Origin: Spirochaetaceae bacterium
Lineage (GTDB): Bacteria > Spirochaetota > Spirochaetia > Treponematales > Treponemataceae
Reading direction: 5' to 3'
Assembly: GCA_017416145.1 (NCBI GenBank)
Contig: JAFQDD010000002.1
Location: 1 to 64,000 of the forward strand
DNA length: 64,000 nt
Shown here: positions 34,640 to 42,260 of the stretch, piece by piece
How the letters are laid out: the number at the start of each line of letters is the position of its first letter
Position numbering within the stretch: the first letter of the stretch is position 1
Notes under the pieces: model-generated
The model's input: the letters and a program-made list of their open reading frames with translations, nothing else
Databases searched by the model: none
What the model was told of the DNA's origin: nothing
Program-made: the position numbers and the translations under genes

Positions 34640-36734
34640 CCAGCAATTTTTTCCAGAATGGAGCAATTTTTTGGGATCTAACAACGATTCTAGTGCAAGA
34701 CAATTTTTGAAATCTGTTGTAAAACGCTCTGGAGAAGTTGAAGATTATGACAGAACCAAGATTTTTACAGCAATTGGAAAAGCTATTGAAGCTGTAGAAA
34801 AATATCAAAATCCAGATAAGGCTGAACTATTAACCAATGCTGTAGAAGAAAAACTACGGATTTTTATGGCAGGTCGCCACGAACATTCAATCCCTGCAAT
34901 TGAAGAAATTCAAGATGTTGTTGAATCAGTTCTTATCGAGCAAAAAGAAGTTGCTGTTGCAAAAGCATATATTTTGTATCGTGCAAAGCATGATGCAATT
35001 CGTGATGCAAAAAATCTTATGCTTGACATTAACGCCACAATGGACGGCTATCTTGGTCAATCTGACTGGCGTGTAAACGAAAATGCAAACGTAAACTATT
35101 CTCTTGGTGGTTTGATTCTTCACAACTCAGGAACAATTACAGCTAACTATTGGCTAAAAAATATTTACTCAAAAGAAGTTGCAGAAGCTCACAAAACAGC
35201 TGCATTCCACTTGCACGATCTTTCTATGTTCAGTGGATATTGTGCTGGTTGGTCAATTAGACAACTTGTGGCAGAAGGTCTTGGTGGGGTTACAGACAAA
35301 ATCACATCAACTCCAGCAACACACCTTTCCACATTGGTAAACCAAATTGTAAACTTCTTGGGAATTATGCAAAACGAATGGGCTGGAGCTCAAGCTTTCA
35401 GTTCTTTTGATACATATCTTGCTCCATTTATCAGAAAAGACAATCTTGATGAAAAGCAAGTTCGTCAATGTATTCAAAGTTTTATCTACGGTGTAAATAC
35501 TCCAAGCCGCTGGGGTTCTCAAGCTCCATTTACAAACATCACATTAGACTGGGTTTGTCCAGATGACTTGAAAAACAAACCAGCTGTTGTTGGTGGAAAA
35601 GAAATGGATTTCACTTATGGCGACTGTCAAAAAGAAATGGATATGATTAACAAAGCCTTCATCGAACTTATGATTGAAGGTGATGCTGCCGGTCGTGGTT
35701 TTGCTTACCCTATTCCAACTTACAACATTACAAAAGATTTTGATTGGAACAGTGAAAATGCAAAATTATTGTTTACAATGACAGCTCAATATGGAACACC
35801 AAACTTCCAAAACTTTGTAAACTCAGACCTAAATCCAAGTGATGTTCGCTCAATGTGTTGTCGTCTACAATTAGACAAACGTGAACTTCGTCGCCGTGGT
35901 GGTGGTTTATTCGGTGCAGACGAATTTACAGGTTCTTTAGGTGTTGTTACCATCAACCTTCCACAAATTGGATATCTAACAAAAACAGAACAACAATTTT
36001 TTGCTCGTTTAGATTATCTAATGGAACTTGCAAAAGAAAGTTTGTGCACAAAACGAAAAGTTATTCAAAAATTACTTGATGGTGGACTTTTCCCTTACAC
36101 AAGAAGATATTTATCAACATTAAATAATCACTTTAACACAATTGGTTTGTGTGGAATGAATGAATGTTGTCTAAACTTCTTAAGTGTTGATATTACAACT
36201 CAAAAAGGAAAAGAATTTGCAGAAAAAGTGCTTTCTTACATGAGAAAACGCTTAGCAGATTACCAAGAAGAAACAGGTGAATTGTTCAATCTGGAAGCAA
36301 CTCCTGCAGAAAGTACATCTTATCGTTTAGCACGACACGATAAAGAACAATATCCAGATATCATTACTTCTGGAACAAAAGAACCATTTTATACAAACTC
36401 AAGTCAGTTACCAGTTGACTACACTACAGATGTTTTTGAAGCTCTTGATCACCAAGAATCTCTACAAACAAAATACACAGGCGGTACAATGTTCCACGTG
36501 TATATGGGCGAAGCAATTAAAGATTGGGAAACATGTCGCGATTTAGTAAAATCTATTGCCTCAACTTACAGAATTCCATTCTTTACAATTTCACCAACCT
36601 ATTCAATATGTCCAGTTCATGGTTATATTAATGGTGAACACTTTACTTGTCCAAAATGTAAAGCAGAAATTGAACAAGAACTAAAACATCGTCTTGCAGA
36701 ACTAGAAGCCGAAAAAGCTTCCCTTCTAGCATAA
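34632..36734 (+). CDS. nrdD: Anaerobic ribonucleotide reductase large chain lacking the glycyl-radical segment
   Basis: A 700-residue class III reductase chain that makes deoxynucleotides without oxygen. An N-terminal ATP-cone (VVKRSGEVEDYDRTKIFTAI) and the ten-stranded barrel are present, including RRGGGLFGADEFTGSLG and the loop GLCGMNECCLNFL. The zinc site is C660/H663 and C673/C676. In normal NrdD the RVxGY glycyl-radical motif follows soon after. Here the chain ends 24 residues later in a charged helix (EIEQELKHRLAELEAE), with no such motif. The missing segment is encoded by the separate gene at 36965. The protein should be inactive without it. The next gene has its own promoter 230 bp away. 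Confidence 0.93.
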   Translation: MSNQQFFPEWSNFLGSNNDSSARQFLKSVVKRSGEVEDYDRTKIFTAIGKAIEAVEKYQNPDKAELLTNAVEEKLRIFMAGRHEHSIPAIEEIQDVVESVLIEQKEVAVAKAYILYRAKHDAIRDAKNLMLDINATMDGYLGQSDWRVNENANVNYSLGGLILHNSGTITANYWLKNIYSKEVAEAHKTAAFHLHDLSMFSGYCAGWSIRQLVAEGLGGVTDKITSTPATHLSTLVNQIVNFLGIMQNEWAGAQAFSSFDTYLAPFIRKDNLDEKQVRQCIQSFIYGVNTPSRWGSQAPFTNITLDWVCPDDLKNKPAVVGGKEMDFTYGDCQKEMDMINKAFIELMIEGDAAGRGFAYPIPTYNITKDFDWNSENAKLLFTMTAQYGTPNFQNFVNSDLNPSDVRSMCCRLQLDKRELRRRGGGLFGADEFTGSLGVVTINLPQIGYLTKTEQQFFARLDYLMELAKESLCTKRKVIQKLLDGGLFPYTRRYLSTLNNHFNTIGLCGMNECCLNFLSVDITTQKGKEFAEKVLSYMRKRLADYQEETGELFNLEATPAESTSYRLARHDKEQYPDIITSGTKEPFYTNSSQLPVDYTTDVFEALDHQESLQTKYTGGTMFHVYMGEAIKDWETCRDLVKSIASTYRIPFFTISPTYSICPVHGYINGEHFTCPKCKAEIEQELKHRLAELEAEKASLLA

Positions 36735-36768
36735 CTATAAAAACTAAAATTGTCTTAAATTTTTGCAA

Positions 36769-36857
36769 GAAAAACAAAGTTTTTTTCTATATTTTTCGTG
36801 AGAAAAACATAGTTTTTCTCACCGGTTTTTGAAAAAACTAAAGTTTTTTCAAAAACC
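36769..36857. repeat. Cluster of three stem-loops between nrdD and its radical-domain gene
   Basis: Three adjacent hairpins: GAAAAAC/GTTTTTTTC (36769-36787), a perfect 10-bp stem GTGAGAAAAA/TTTTTCTCAC (36798-36822) and a perfect 15-bp stem GGTTTTTGAAAAAAC/GTTTTTTCAAAAACC (36824-36857). They probably end or attenuate the nrdR-nrdD transcript, or protect its 3' end. Confidence 0.7.
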
Positions 36858-36862
36858 AGACG

Positions 36863-36878
36863 ACACTATATCTAGTGT
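36863..36878. promoter_or_regulatory. NrdR box 1
   Basis: ACACTATATCTAGTGT, a nearly perfect match to the known NrdR consensus. It begins 32 bp before box 2, the spacing expected for two boxes on one face of the helix. Confidence 0.85.
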
Positions 36879-36884
36879 TAATCA

Positions 36885-36913
36885 TTGACAAATCACACTA
36901 AATATAGTAAATT
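36885..36913 (+). promoter_or_regulatory. Promoter of the glycyl-radical/redoxin gene and nrdG
   Basis: TTGACA at 36885-36890 and TAAATT at 36908-36913, 17 bp apart. NrdR box 2 occupies the spacer and box 1 lies just upstream, so NrdR should repress it. Confidence 0.65.
36895..36910. promoter_or_regulatory. NrdR box 2
   Basis: ACACTAAATATAGTAA, the second NrdR box, lying between the -35 and -10 elements. Confidence 0.75.
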
Positions 36914-36964
36914 ATGACTATAAACTAAATGGTGTACATTAACTATAAACGGGAGGAAAGATAA

Positions 36965-37504
36965 ATGTCAGCCACAAACAAAAGAACATTAGAACAAGTT
37001 GAAGCAGAAATTGCTCAAACAAGAGAAGCTTTAGCAAACGCTAAAGGTCGTGATACAGAAGTTTATGCACGTATCGTAGGTTACTATCGTTCTGTTAGAA
37101 ACTGGAACAAAGGTAAACGCGATGAATACGACCAAAGAAAACAGTTTATTTATAACGGTGAAAACACAAGTGCAAATGTTGTTGTTGACGCACCACTTTA
37201 TCAAAGTGAACCAGTTCAAGTAGAAGAAAGACCTGCTTGTAACTGTGGCAATATTGCATCCTTTGAAATTTTCACAAGAAAAACTTGTCCAAATTGTCCA
37301 CCTGTAAAAGACTATATGGCAAATGTTGCATTAAATAGAGTTGATATTGATGTTGATACAGAAGAAGGTATTGCAAGAGCAGGAGAACTAGGTGTTTTCG
37401 CAGCTCCAACAGTAGTTTTCTTTGATGCAGAAGGTAATGAAGTAGCAAGAGCACACAGTGTTGCAGAACTTGCAGAAATCTTACCAGCATCAGTTTGTGC
37501 ATAA
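36965..37504 (+). CDS. Separate NrdD glycyl-radical domain fused to a redoxin domain
   Basis: A 179-residue protein. Residues 30-62 read as the missing C-terminal end of NrdD: TEVYARIVGYYRSVRNWN with Gly39 as the predicted radical carrier, then GKRDEYDQRKQF. Before it is a charged helix (TLEQVEAEIAQTREAL) that could pair with the helix ending the large chain. After a short linker, residues 95-175 form a thioredoxin/glutaredoxin-like domain with CPNC at 108-111 and a cis-Pro-type AAPTV near 147. The redoxin probably reduces the active-site cysteines of NrdD. GGGAGGAAAG precedes the ATG, and two NrdR boxes control the promoter. nrdG follows 33 bp downstream. Confidence 0.85.
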   Translation: MSATNKRTLEQVEAEIAQTREALANAKGRDTEVYARIVGYYRSVRNWNKGKRDEYDQRKQFIYNGENTSANVVVDAPLYQSEPVQVEERPACNCGNIASFEIFTRKTCPNCPPVKDYMANVALNRVDIDVDTEEGIARAGELGVFAAPTVVFFDAEGNEVARAHSVAELAEILPASVCA

Positions 37505-37537
37505 TCACAAAATCAAATAAAACAGAGGGAAAATCGT

Positions 37538-38260
37538 ATGAAAATTGGCGTACTAATAAAAACTACAGCTGTAGATTTTCCTTCTGTACTTGCTGCAAGT
37601 GTTTTTTTGACAGGATGCAATTTACGTTGTCCATACTGTTACAACAAAGCACTTGTAACAAACAACCTTTCATCAGAAGAAGGTGTTACCTTTGACGAAG
37701 TTATAAATCACCTAGAAAAGCGAAAAAACGTACTCAAAGGATTTGTAATTTCTGGAGGAGAAGCCCTACTTTCGCCCCACCTAGAACCACTTATCAGAGA
37801 AGCAAAAAAACTTGGCTACAAGATAAAAATCGATACAAACGGAACTCTTCCCTTTTTACTAGAAAAATTGATTCAAAATTCGGAATTATGTCCTGATTTT
37901 ATTGCTATGGACGTAAAAACTAGCCTTGAAAAAACAGAATTACTTATGCCATTTTGTGATAATCCAGAACAAATCAGCAAAATTCAAGAATCCATAAAAG
38001 AATCCATAAAAATTATTTCAAATTTTCCAACAGAAAAAAGAGAATTTAGAACAGTCTTAGTTCCACCCCTTGTAAACAAATCTGATATAGAAAAAATAGC
38101 AACATTATTACCAAAAGACGCTTCCTGGCAATTCGCCCAATTTAGAAATGAAAATTGCTTAGATGCAACCTATAACGACATTTCCCCATACATTGAAAAA
38201 GAAGCTCTAGAATTAGTAGAACACGCAAAGACTTTTATACCAGCCGCTAATCTACGGTAA
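37538..38260 (+). CDS. nrdG: Anaerobic ribonucleotide reductase activating enzyme (radical SAM)
   Basis: A 240-residue radical SAM protein. The cluster motif is CNLRCPYC near residue 28 (CxxxCxxC), followed by SGGEALLSP, the SAM-binding GGE motif, and IKIDTNG. It would make the glycyl radical on Gly39 of the preceding gene's product. GAGGGAAAA lies before the ATG. It is shorter than activators with extra ferredoxin domains and resembles the compact NrdG/PflA-like type. Confidence 0.88.
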   Translation: MKIGVLIKTTAVDFPSVLAASVFLTGCNLRCPYCYNKALVTNNLSSEEGVTFDEVINHLEKRKNVLKGFVISGGEALLSPHLEPLIREAKKLGYKIKIDTNGTLPFLLEKLIQNSELCPDFIAMDVKTSLEKTELLMPFCDNPEQISKIQESIKESIKIISNFPTEKREFRTVLVPPLVNKSDIEKIATLLPKDASWQFAQFRNENCLDATYNDISPYIEKEALELVEHAKTFIPAANLR

Positions 38261-38295
38261 CAACGTAGACACTAAATAAACGCTAAAACACAAAA

Positions 38296-38331
38296 AAAGC
38301 CAGAGAAACGAGCAACCATTTCTCTGGCTTT
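38296..38331. terminator. Bidirectional terminator between nrdG and ilvE
   Basis: Perfect 13-bp stem AAAGCCAGAGAAA with a 10-base loop. On the minus strand (after ilvE) it is followed by seven T residues. On the plus strand, after nrdG, the T-tract is weaker. Confidence 0.75.
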
Positions 38332-38348
38332 CAAATTTAAGCTAATAA

Positions 38349-39371
38349 CTATTTGATTTCGTAAATCCAACCTTCTGGAGCTGGGATTCTACCCATTTGC
38401 ATACCAGTTAAAGTGTCATAAAGCTTAGTCATAACAGGCCCCATTTCAGTGCCACCGTTGAAAACATACTCTTTATCGTGGTCAGTAATTTTTCCAACAG
38501 GAGAAATTACAGCAGCAGTTCCACAAAGACCACATTCTACAAAATCTTTTAGTTCATCCTTGTGAATCTTTCTTTCTTCAACTTCCATTCCAAGATAATC
38601 TTTAGCAACAGAAACCAAAGAACGTCTTGTAATAGATGGAAGAATAGTATCAGATTTTGGAGTAACAAGTTTTCCATCTTTTGTAACAAAAATTACGTTT
38701 GCACCACCAGTTTCTTCAATGTAAGTATGAGTTTCTGGGTCTAGATAGATGTTTTCAGCAAAACCACAATTATGAGCGTCTACAATATTGTAAAGACTCA
38801 TAGCATAGTTTAGACCAGCCTTAATATCACCAGTACCTCGAGGAGCAGCACGGTCTCTGTCAGAAATACGAACAGAAATTGGTTTTACACCGCCTTTGAA
38901 ATAAGGTCCAACTGGAGTACACAAAATGCGGAATTGATATTCTTCAGCAGGTTTTACACCAATAACAGGACTAGAACCAAACATATAAGGACGAAGATAT
39001 AAAGTAGCTCCAGTCCCATAAGGTGGAACAAAGTCGATATTTGCTTTTACAACATCCAAACAAGCCTTAACAAATTTTTCTTCATCAAAAACAGGCATTT
39101 CAAGACGACGACAAGAATCTGCCATACGTTTTGCATTTAAGTCAGGACGGAAAGTTACAACTCTACCATCTTGAGTAGTGTAAGCTTTTAACCCTTCAAA
39201 ACAAGTTTGAGCATATTGAAGAACACCAGCACATTCAGAAATAACAACTTTATCATCATCAGTTAGGACACCTTCATCCCACTTGCCGTCTTTAAAATTT
39301 GCAACAAATCTTTTGTCAGTCTTTGTGTAAGCAAAAGATAAGTTAGACCAATCAAGATCTTTTTTACTCAT
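38349..39371 (-). CDS. ilvE: Branched-chain amino-acid aminotransferase
   Basis: A 340-residue PLP-dependent class IV aminotransferase that interconverts branched-chain amino acids and their keto acids. Visible features are FEGLKAYTTQDG near residue 58, the PLP-lysine segment GDIKAGLNYA near 185, and YIEETGGANVIFV near 215. Length fits the larger BCAT type. ACGGAGGTAAA precedes the ATG, and a promoter lies 57-85 bp upstream. It is a single gene. Confidence 0.93.
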   Translation of the reverse strand: MSKKDLDWSNLSFAYTKTDKRFVANFKDGKWDEGVLTDDDKVVISECAGVLQYAQTCFEGLKAYTTQDGRVVTFRPDLNAKRMADSCRRLEMPVFDEEKFVKACLDVVKANIDFVPPYGTGATLYLRPYMFGSSPVIGVKPAEEYQFRILCTPVGPYFKGGVKPISVRISDRDRAAPRGTGDIKAGLNYAMSLYNIVDAHNCGFAENIYLDPETHTYIEETGGANVIFVTKDGKLVTPKSDTILPSITRRSLVSVAKDYLGMEVEERKIHKDELKDFVECGLCGTAAVISPVGKITDHDKEYVFNGGTEMGPVMTKLYDTLTGMQMGRIPAPEGWIYEIK

Positions 39372-39427
39372 AGATTTACCTCCGTATAAAAATCCCCATT
39401 AAAAAATAGGTTTAATAATACTTAATT

Positions 39428-39456
39428 ATCTTAAACAATATTAAATTTTTTTTCAA
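39428..39456 (-). promoter_or_regulatory. ilvE promoter
   Basis: On the minus strand TTGAAA (39451-39456) and TAAGAT (39428-39433) are 17 bp apart. No T-box or attenuator is visible in the short leader. Confidence 0.55.
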
Positions 39457-39527
39457 GAGTAAATAATTAGAAATATAAGATTTTTTTATAAATTAAGAAA
39501 ATAAAAAGAAATTAAACGGAATACTCA

Positions 39528-39812
39528 CCAGAACCATTCCCGAGCCATCAGTCTCATTCACGTAAGCTAAACACGGCACGCTCCCCAGAACCATTCCCGC
39601 CCCATCAAGCCCAATCACGTAAGCCACCCACGGAATGCTCCCCAGAGCCATTCCTGAGCCTTCAAGCCCAATCACGCAAGCCACCCACGGAATGCTCCCC
39701 AGAGCCATTCCCGAGCCATCAGCCTCATTCACGCAAGCCACCCACGGAATGCTCGCCAGAGCCATTCCCGAGCCTTCAAGCCCAATCACGCAAGCCACCC
39801 ACGGCACACTGG
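39528..39812. repeat. GC-rich tandem repeat, five units of exactly 57 bp
   Basis: Copies start at 39528, 39585, 39642, 39699 and 39756. A partial unit precedes them. One unit has 35 G/C of 57, far above the surrounding DNA. Units come in two alternating sub-types (with AGCCTCATTCACG or AAGCCCAATCACG). Since 57 is divisible by 3, several frames stay open on both strands, e.g. SIPWVACV-type 19-residue repeats on the minus strand. No ribosome-binding site or start supports a real gene. An unusual A/C-rich flank follows to about 39885. Confidence 0.9.
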
Positions 39813-39936
39813 CACAGCCGTGCCTAACATCATCCCAGCACGAAGAAACCAACCCCGTAAACCAAAACCAACCCACTTGCCCAGAGTCCAGAGACCGGCA
39901 GGTCTTTGGTCGTTCTTTTGGGAGGTTGGGGAGTTT

Positions 39937-39983
39937 GAGGGGAAGGAACCCGTTTTATCGAAAAAAATGGGTTCCTTCCCCTC
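39937..39983. repeat. Long perfect hairpin downstream of tpiA
   Basis: Arms GAGGGGAAGGAACCC and GGGTTCCTTCCCCTC, 15 bp perfect, with a 17-base loop. It ends 33 bp from the tpiA stop and may form its 3' end. It resembles in design the hairpins of repeat copies A and B, and is followed by a similar AAAAAGTTTACCAGCTTTTT segment. Confidence 0.75.
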
Positions 39984-40015
39984 AAAAAGTTTACCAGCTT
40001 TTTCAAAGCTGAAAA

Positions 40016-40768
40016 TTAATATGTTTTACAAATAGCCTCAAAAGATTCAACTTTCAATGCTGCTCCACCAATCAAACCACCGTCAATATCAGGACAGTTT
40101 AGAAGGTCTTGAGCATTTTCAGGTTTCATTGATCCACCGTATTGGATAATTACGCCATCAGCAACTTCTTTTGAATAAAGTTTTGCAATATGATCACGAC
40201 AGAACTTGTGAATAGCTTGAGCATCTTCTGGAGTTGCAGTTTTTCCAGTACCAATAGCCCAAACAGGTTCATAAGCAATAGTTACGTTTTTCATTTGTTC
40301 AGCAGTTACACCAGAAAGACCAGCAGAAAGTTGGAAAGCACAAACTTTTTCAGCATTTCCAGCTTCACGGTCAGAAAGAAGTTCACCAATACAAAGAACA
40401 ACTTCCATACCTTGTTCTAGAGAACGAAGAACTTTTTTGTTAATAAGTTCATCAGATTCACCAATTTCGTGACGGCGTTCTGAGTGACCTAGGATAACAA
40501 CATTACATCCAATGTCTTTTAGCATTTCGCAAGAAACTTCACCAGTGTGAGCACCGTTTCCAGTTGCAGCAACGTCTTGAGCACCTAAAAGGATATTAGA
40601 ACCTTTTACAACTTGAGCAACTGCATCAAGATAAACATAAGGAACACCAATCATGTACTTGTTCTTACCATCTTTTAGAGCTTCAACAAGCCCCTTTGCA
40701 AGATCCAAAGCCTCAGCCTTGTTTTTGTTCATTTTCCAGTTTCCAGCAATGTAATACTGTCTAGCCAT
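40016..40768 (-). CDS. tpiA: Triosephosphate isomerase
   Basis: A 250-residue glycolytic enzyme interconverting dihydroxyacetone phosphate and glyceraldehyde-3-phosphate. Landmarks are AGNWKMNK near residue 7, the catalytic His in LGHSERR near 95, the catalytic Glu in IAYEPVWAIGTGKTA near 165 and QYGGSMKPEN near 210. The ATG at 40768 is chosen because AGGAG lies 7 bp before it. Length is standard. It is a single gene followed by the hairpin and tandem-repeat region. Confidence 0.95.
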   Translation of the reverse strand: MARQYYIAGNWKMNKNKAEALDLAKGLVEALKDGKNKYMIGVPYVYLDAVAQVVKGSNILLGAQDVAATGNGAHTGEVSCEMLKDIGCNVVILGHSERRHEIGESDELINKKVLRSLEQGMEVVLCIGELLSDREAGNAEKVCAFQLSAGLSGVTAEQMKNVTIAYEPVWAIGTGKTATPEDAQAIHKFCRDHIAKLYSKEVADGVIIQYGGSMKPENAQDLLNCPDIDGGLIGGAALKVESFEAICKTY

Positions 40769-40876
40769 TTTCATTCTCCTATTGCGTAAGCGTGGCAAAA
40801 ATACCACAGATTTTGTATAATTCTATAAAATTATACTGATTTAATTGTTATATTTCAAGTCTGAATTCACAAATTA

Positions 40877-41007
40877 TTTTGGAGCAACCTTTATTCCCTA
40901 TGATTCCAGCCAAACGGGGTTCCCTAACGGTCAGCCTCCTCAAATGTGGCTACGCCCCATTCTCCGGTGGCTTGCTTCGCAACCCCTAATGTCTGGGCTA
41001 GGCTCAT
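40877..41007. repeat. Dispersed repeat, copy D
   Basis: Starts TTTTGGAGCAACC, shares TTCCAGCCAAACGGGGTTCC and AACCCCTAATGTCTGGGCTAG with copy C, and ends GGCTAGGCT like copies A and B. It lies between the divergent tpiA and HD-phosphohydrolase genes, not at a 3' end. Confidence 0.75.
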
Positions 41008-41050
41008 AAAAATACTAGATAATCCCCTTTTTAAATGCTAAAATAAAATT

Positions 41051-42247
41051 ATGGAAAATACAAAAAACACATCCTCAAATTTTTTTACACCTTATGATTT
41101 TTCTACAATATTAAACCAAAATCTTGGAGATTTTCACCAAAAAATAGATTATTTCAAAAATCTAGAATCAAAACAAAAAACACAAAAAATAATTTCAGAC
41201 TATCACAAAATTCTTTCACCAGATTTTCCATCATTTTTAACGCCTTACATCAACTTACCAATAATGCAGCGACTTTCTGGAATTGGTCTACTTTGCGGTT
41301 CAGACTATACATCCCTTTTTCAAAACCGATTTTTCTACACAAGATTAGACCACAGCATCGGCGTTGCCCTAATTATTTGGCATTTTACAAAAAGCAAAGC
41401 CCAAACCCTTTCTGGTCTCTTCCACGACATTTCTACCCCAATTTTTAGCCACGTTTCCGACTTTAGAAAAGGAGACGCCCTAACCCAAACCATAACAGAA
41501 ATCTCCACATCCGCCTTTATCCGAAAAGACAAAGAACTTTTAGACTTACTCAAAAAAGACGGACTAACTCCAGAAGAAATAGAAGATTATCACAAATATC
41601 CCATTGCAGATAACGAAATCCCAAATCTTAGTGCCGACCGCTTAGAATATATGTTTCCTTCTGGCATGGTTTTGGAAAACAGTTGGAAACTAAGTGATAT
41701 AGAAAAAATCTACAATGATATTGAAATTTTAACCAACGAAGAAGGGAAACCAGAACTAGGTTTCGCCACAGAAGAACTTGCTCTTGAATATTGCAAAAAG
41801 TTTTGCATTACAGGTCATCTATTGCAATTAAACGAAGACAAACTCACCCTCCATCTTCTTGGACAAATTATGAATCTTGCAGAAAAACTAAATATCCTTA
41901 CAGAAGATGATTTTTATAATTTAACAGAAAAAGAAGCCATAGAAAAAATCCAAAACACCAAAATCGATTATAATAATCCTGAACGTGTCTACTTTTTTAG
42001 ACTTTTTAACACATTTTTATCAATGAATAAGATTTTCCACGTGGAAAAATTGGAAGATTTACCAGAACCAGCTGAAAATTACTTCATTGTAGACATAAAA
42101 GTAAAACAACGATATATAAATCCACTAGTAAAAACAACTTCTAGTGCAAAACGAATCTCTAAAATCAACAAGGAAGCTGCAAAAATCATCCAAGATTTTC
42201 TCGCTTTTCAAGATACAAAATACGGTTGCGTAAAATTGATTTACTAA
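41051..42247 (+). CDS. HD-domain phosphohydrolase
   Basis: A 398-residue HD-superfamily protein. The metal-binding residues are in TRLDHSIGVALI near residue 98 and GLFHDISTPIFSH near 120 (the HD pair). The early part, MQRLSGIGLL, recalls dGTPase-like and YfbR-like enzymes, where Arg and His come before the HD pair. It probably cleaves a nucleotide or phosphate ester in the cytoplasm. The RNase gene begins 13 bp later and is likely co-transcribed. Confidence 0.85.
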   Translation: MENTKNTSSNFFTPYDFSTILNQNLGDFHQKIDYFKNLESKQKTQKIISDYHKILSPDFPSFLTPYINLPIMQRLSGIGLLCGSDYTSLFQNRFFYTRLDHSIGVALIIWHFTKSKAQTLSGLFHDISTPIFSHVSDFRKGDALTQTITEISTSAFIRKDKELLDLLKKDGLTPEEIEDYHKYPIADNEIPNLSADRLEYMFPSGMVLENSWKLSDIEKIYNDIEILTNEEGKPELGFATEELALEYCKKFCITGHLLQLNEDKLTLHLLGQIMNLAEKLNILTEDDFYNLTEKEAIEKIQNTKIDYNNPERVYFFRLFNTFLSMNKIFHVEKLEDLPEPAENYFIVDIKVKQRYINPLVKTTSSAKRISKINKEAAKIIQDFLAFQDTKYGCVKLIY

Positions 42248-42260
42248 TTATATTTATATT

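Noticed and set aside
36735-36964. NrdD split explained by a simple frameshift
   Set aside because: There is 230 bp with several stops, hairpins, a promoter with two NrdR boxes and a strong ribosome-binding site between the two coding regions.
37031-37508. Minus-strand ORFs opposite the glycyl-radical/redoxin gene
   Set aside because: The plus frame has clear motifs, promoter and ribosome-binding site; the reverse frames have none.
39528-39812. Possible CRISPR array
   Set aside because: The 57-bp units are contiguous with no unique spacers and no cas genes are nearby.
39528-39812. Possible integron attC array
   Set aside because: Units are head-to-tail without gene cassettes between them and I see no attC core sites or integrase.
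39493-39876. 127-codon minus-strand ORF and 125-codon plus-strand ORF over the 57-bp repeat
   Set aside because: The openness follows from a repeat unit divisible by three. Neither ORF has a ribosome-binding site, promoter or recognisable domain.
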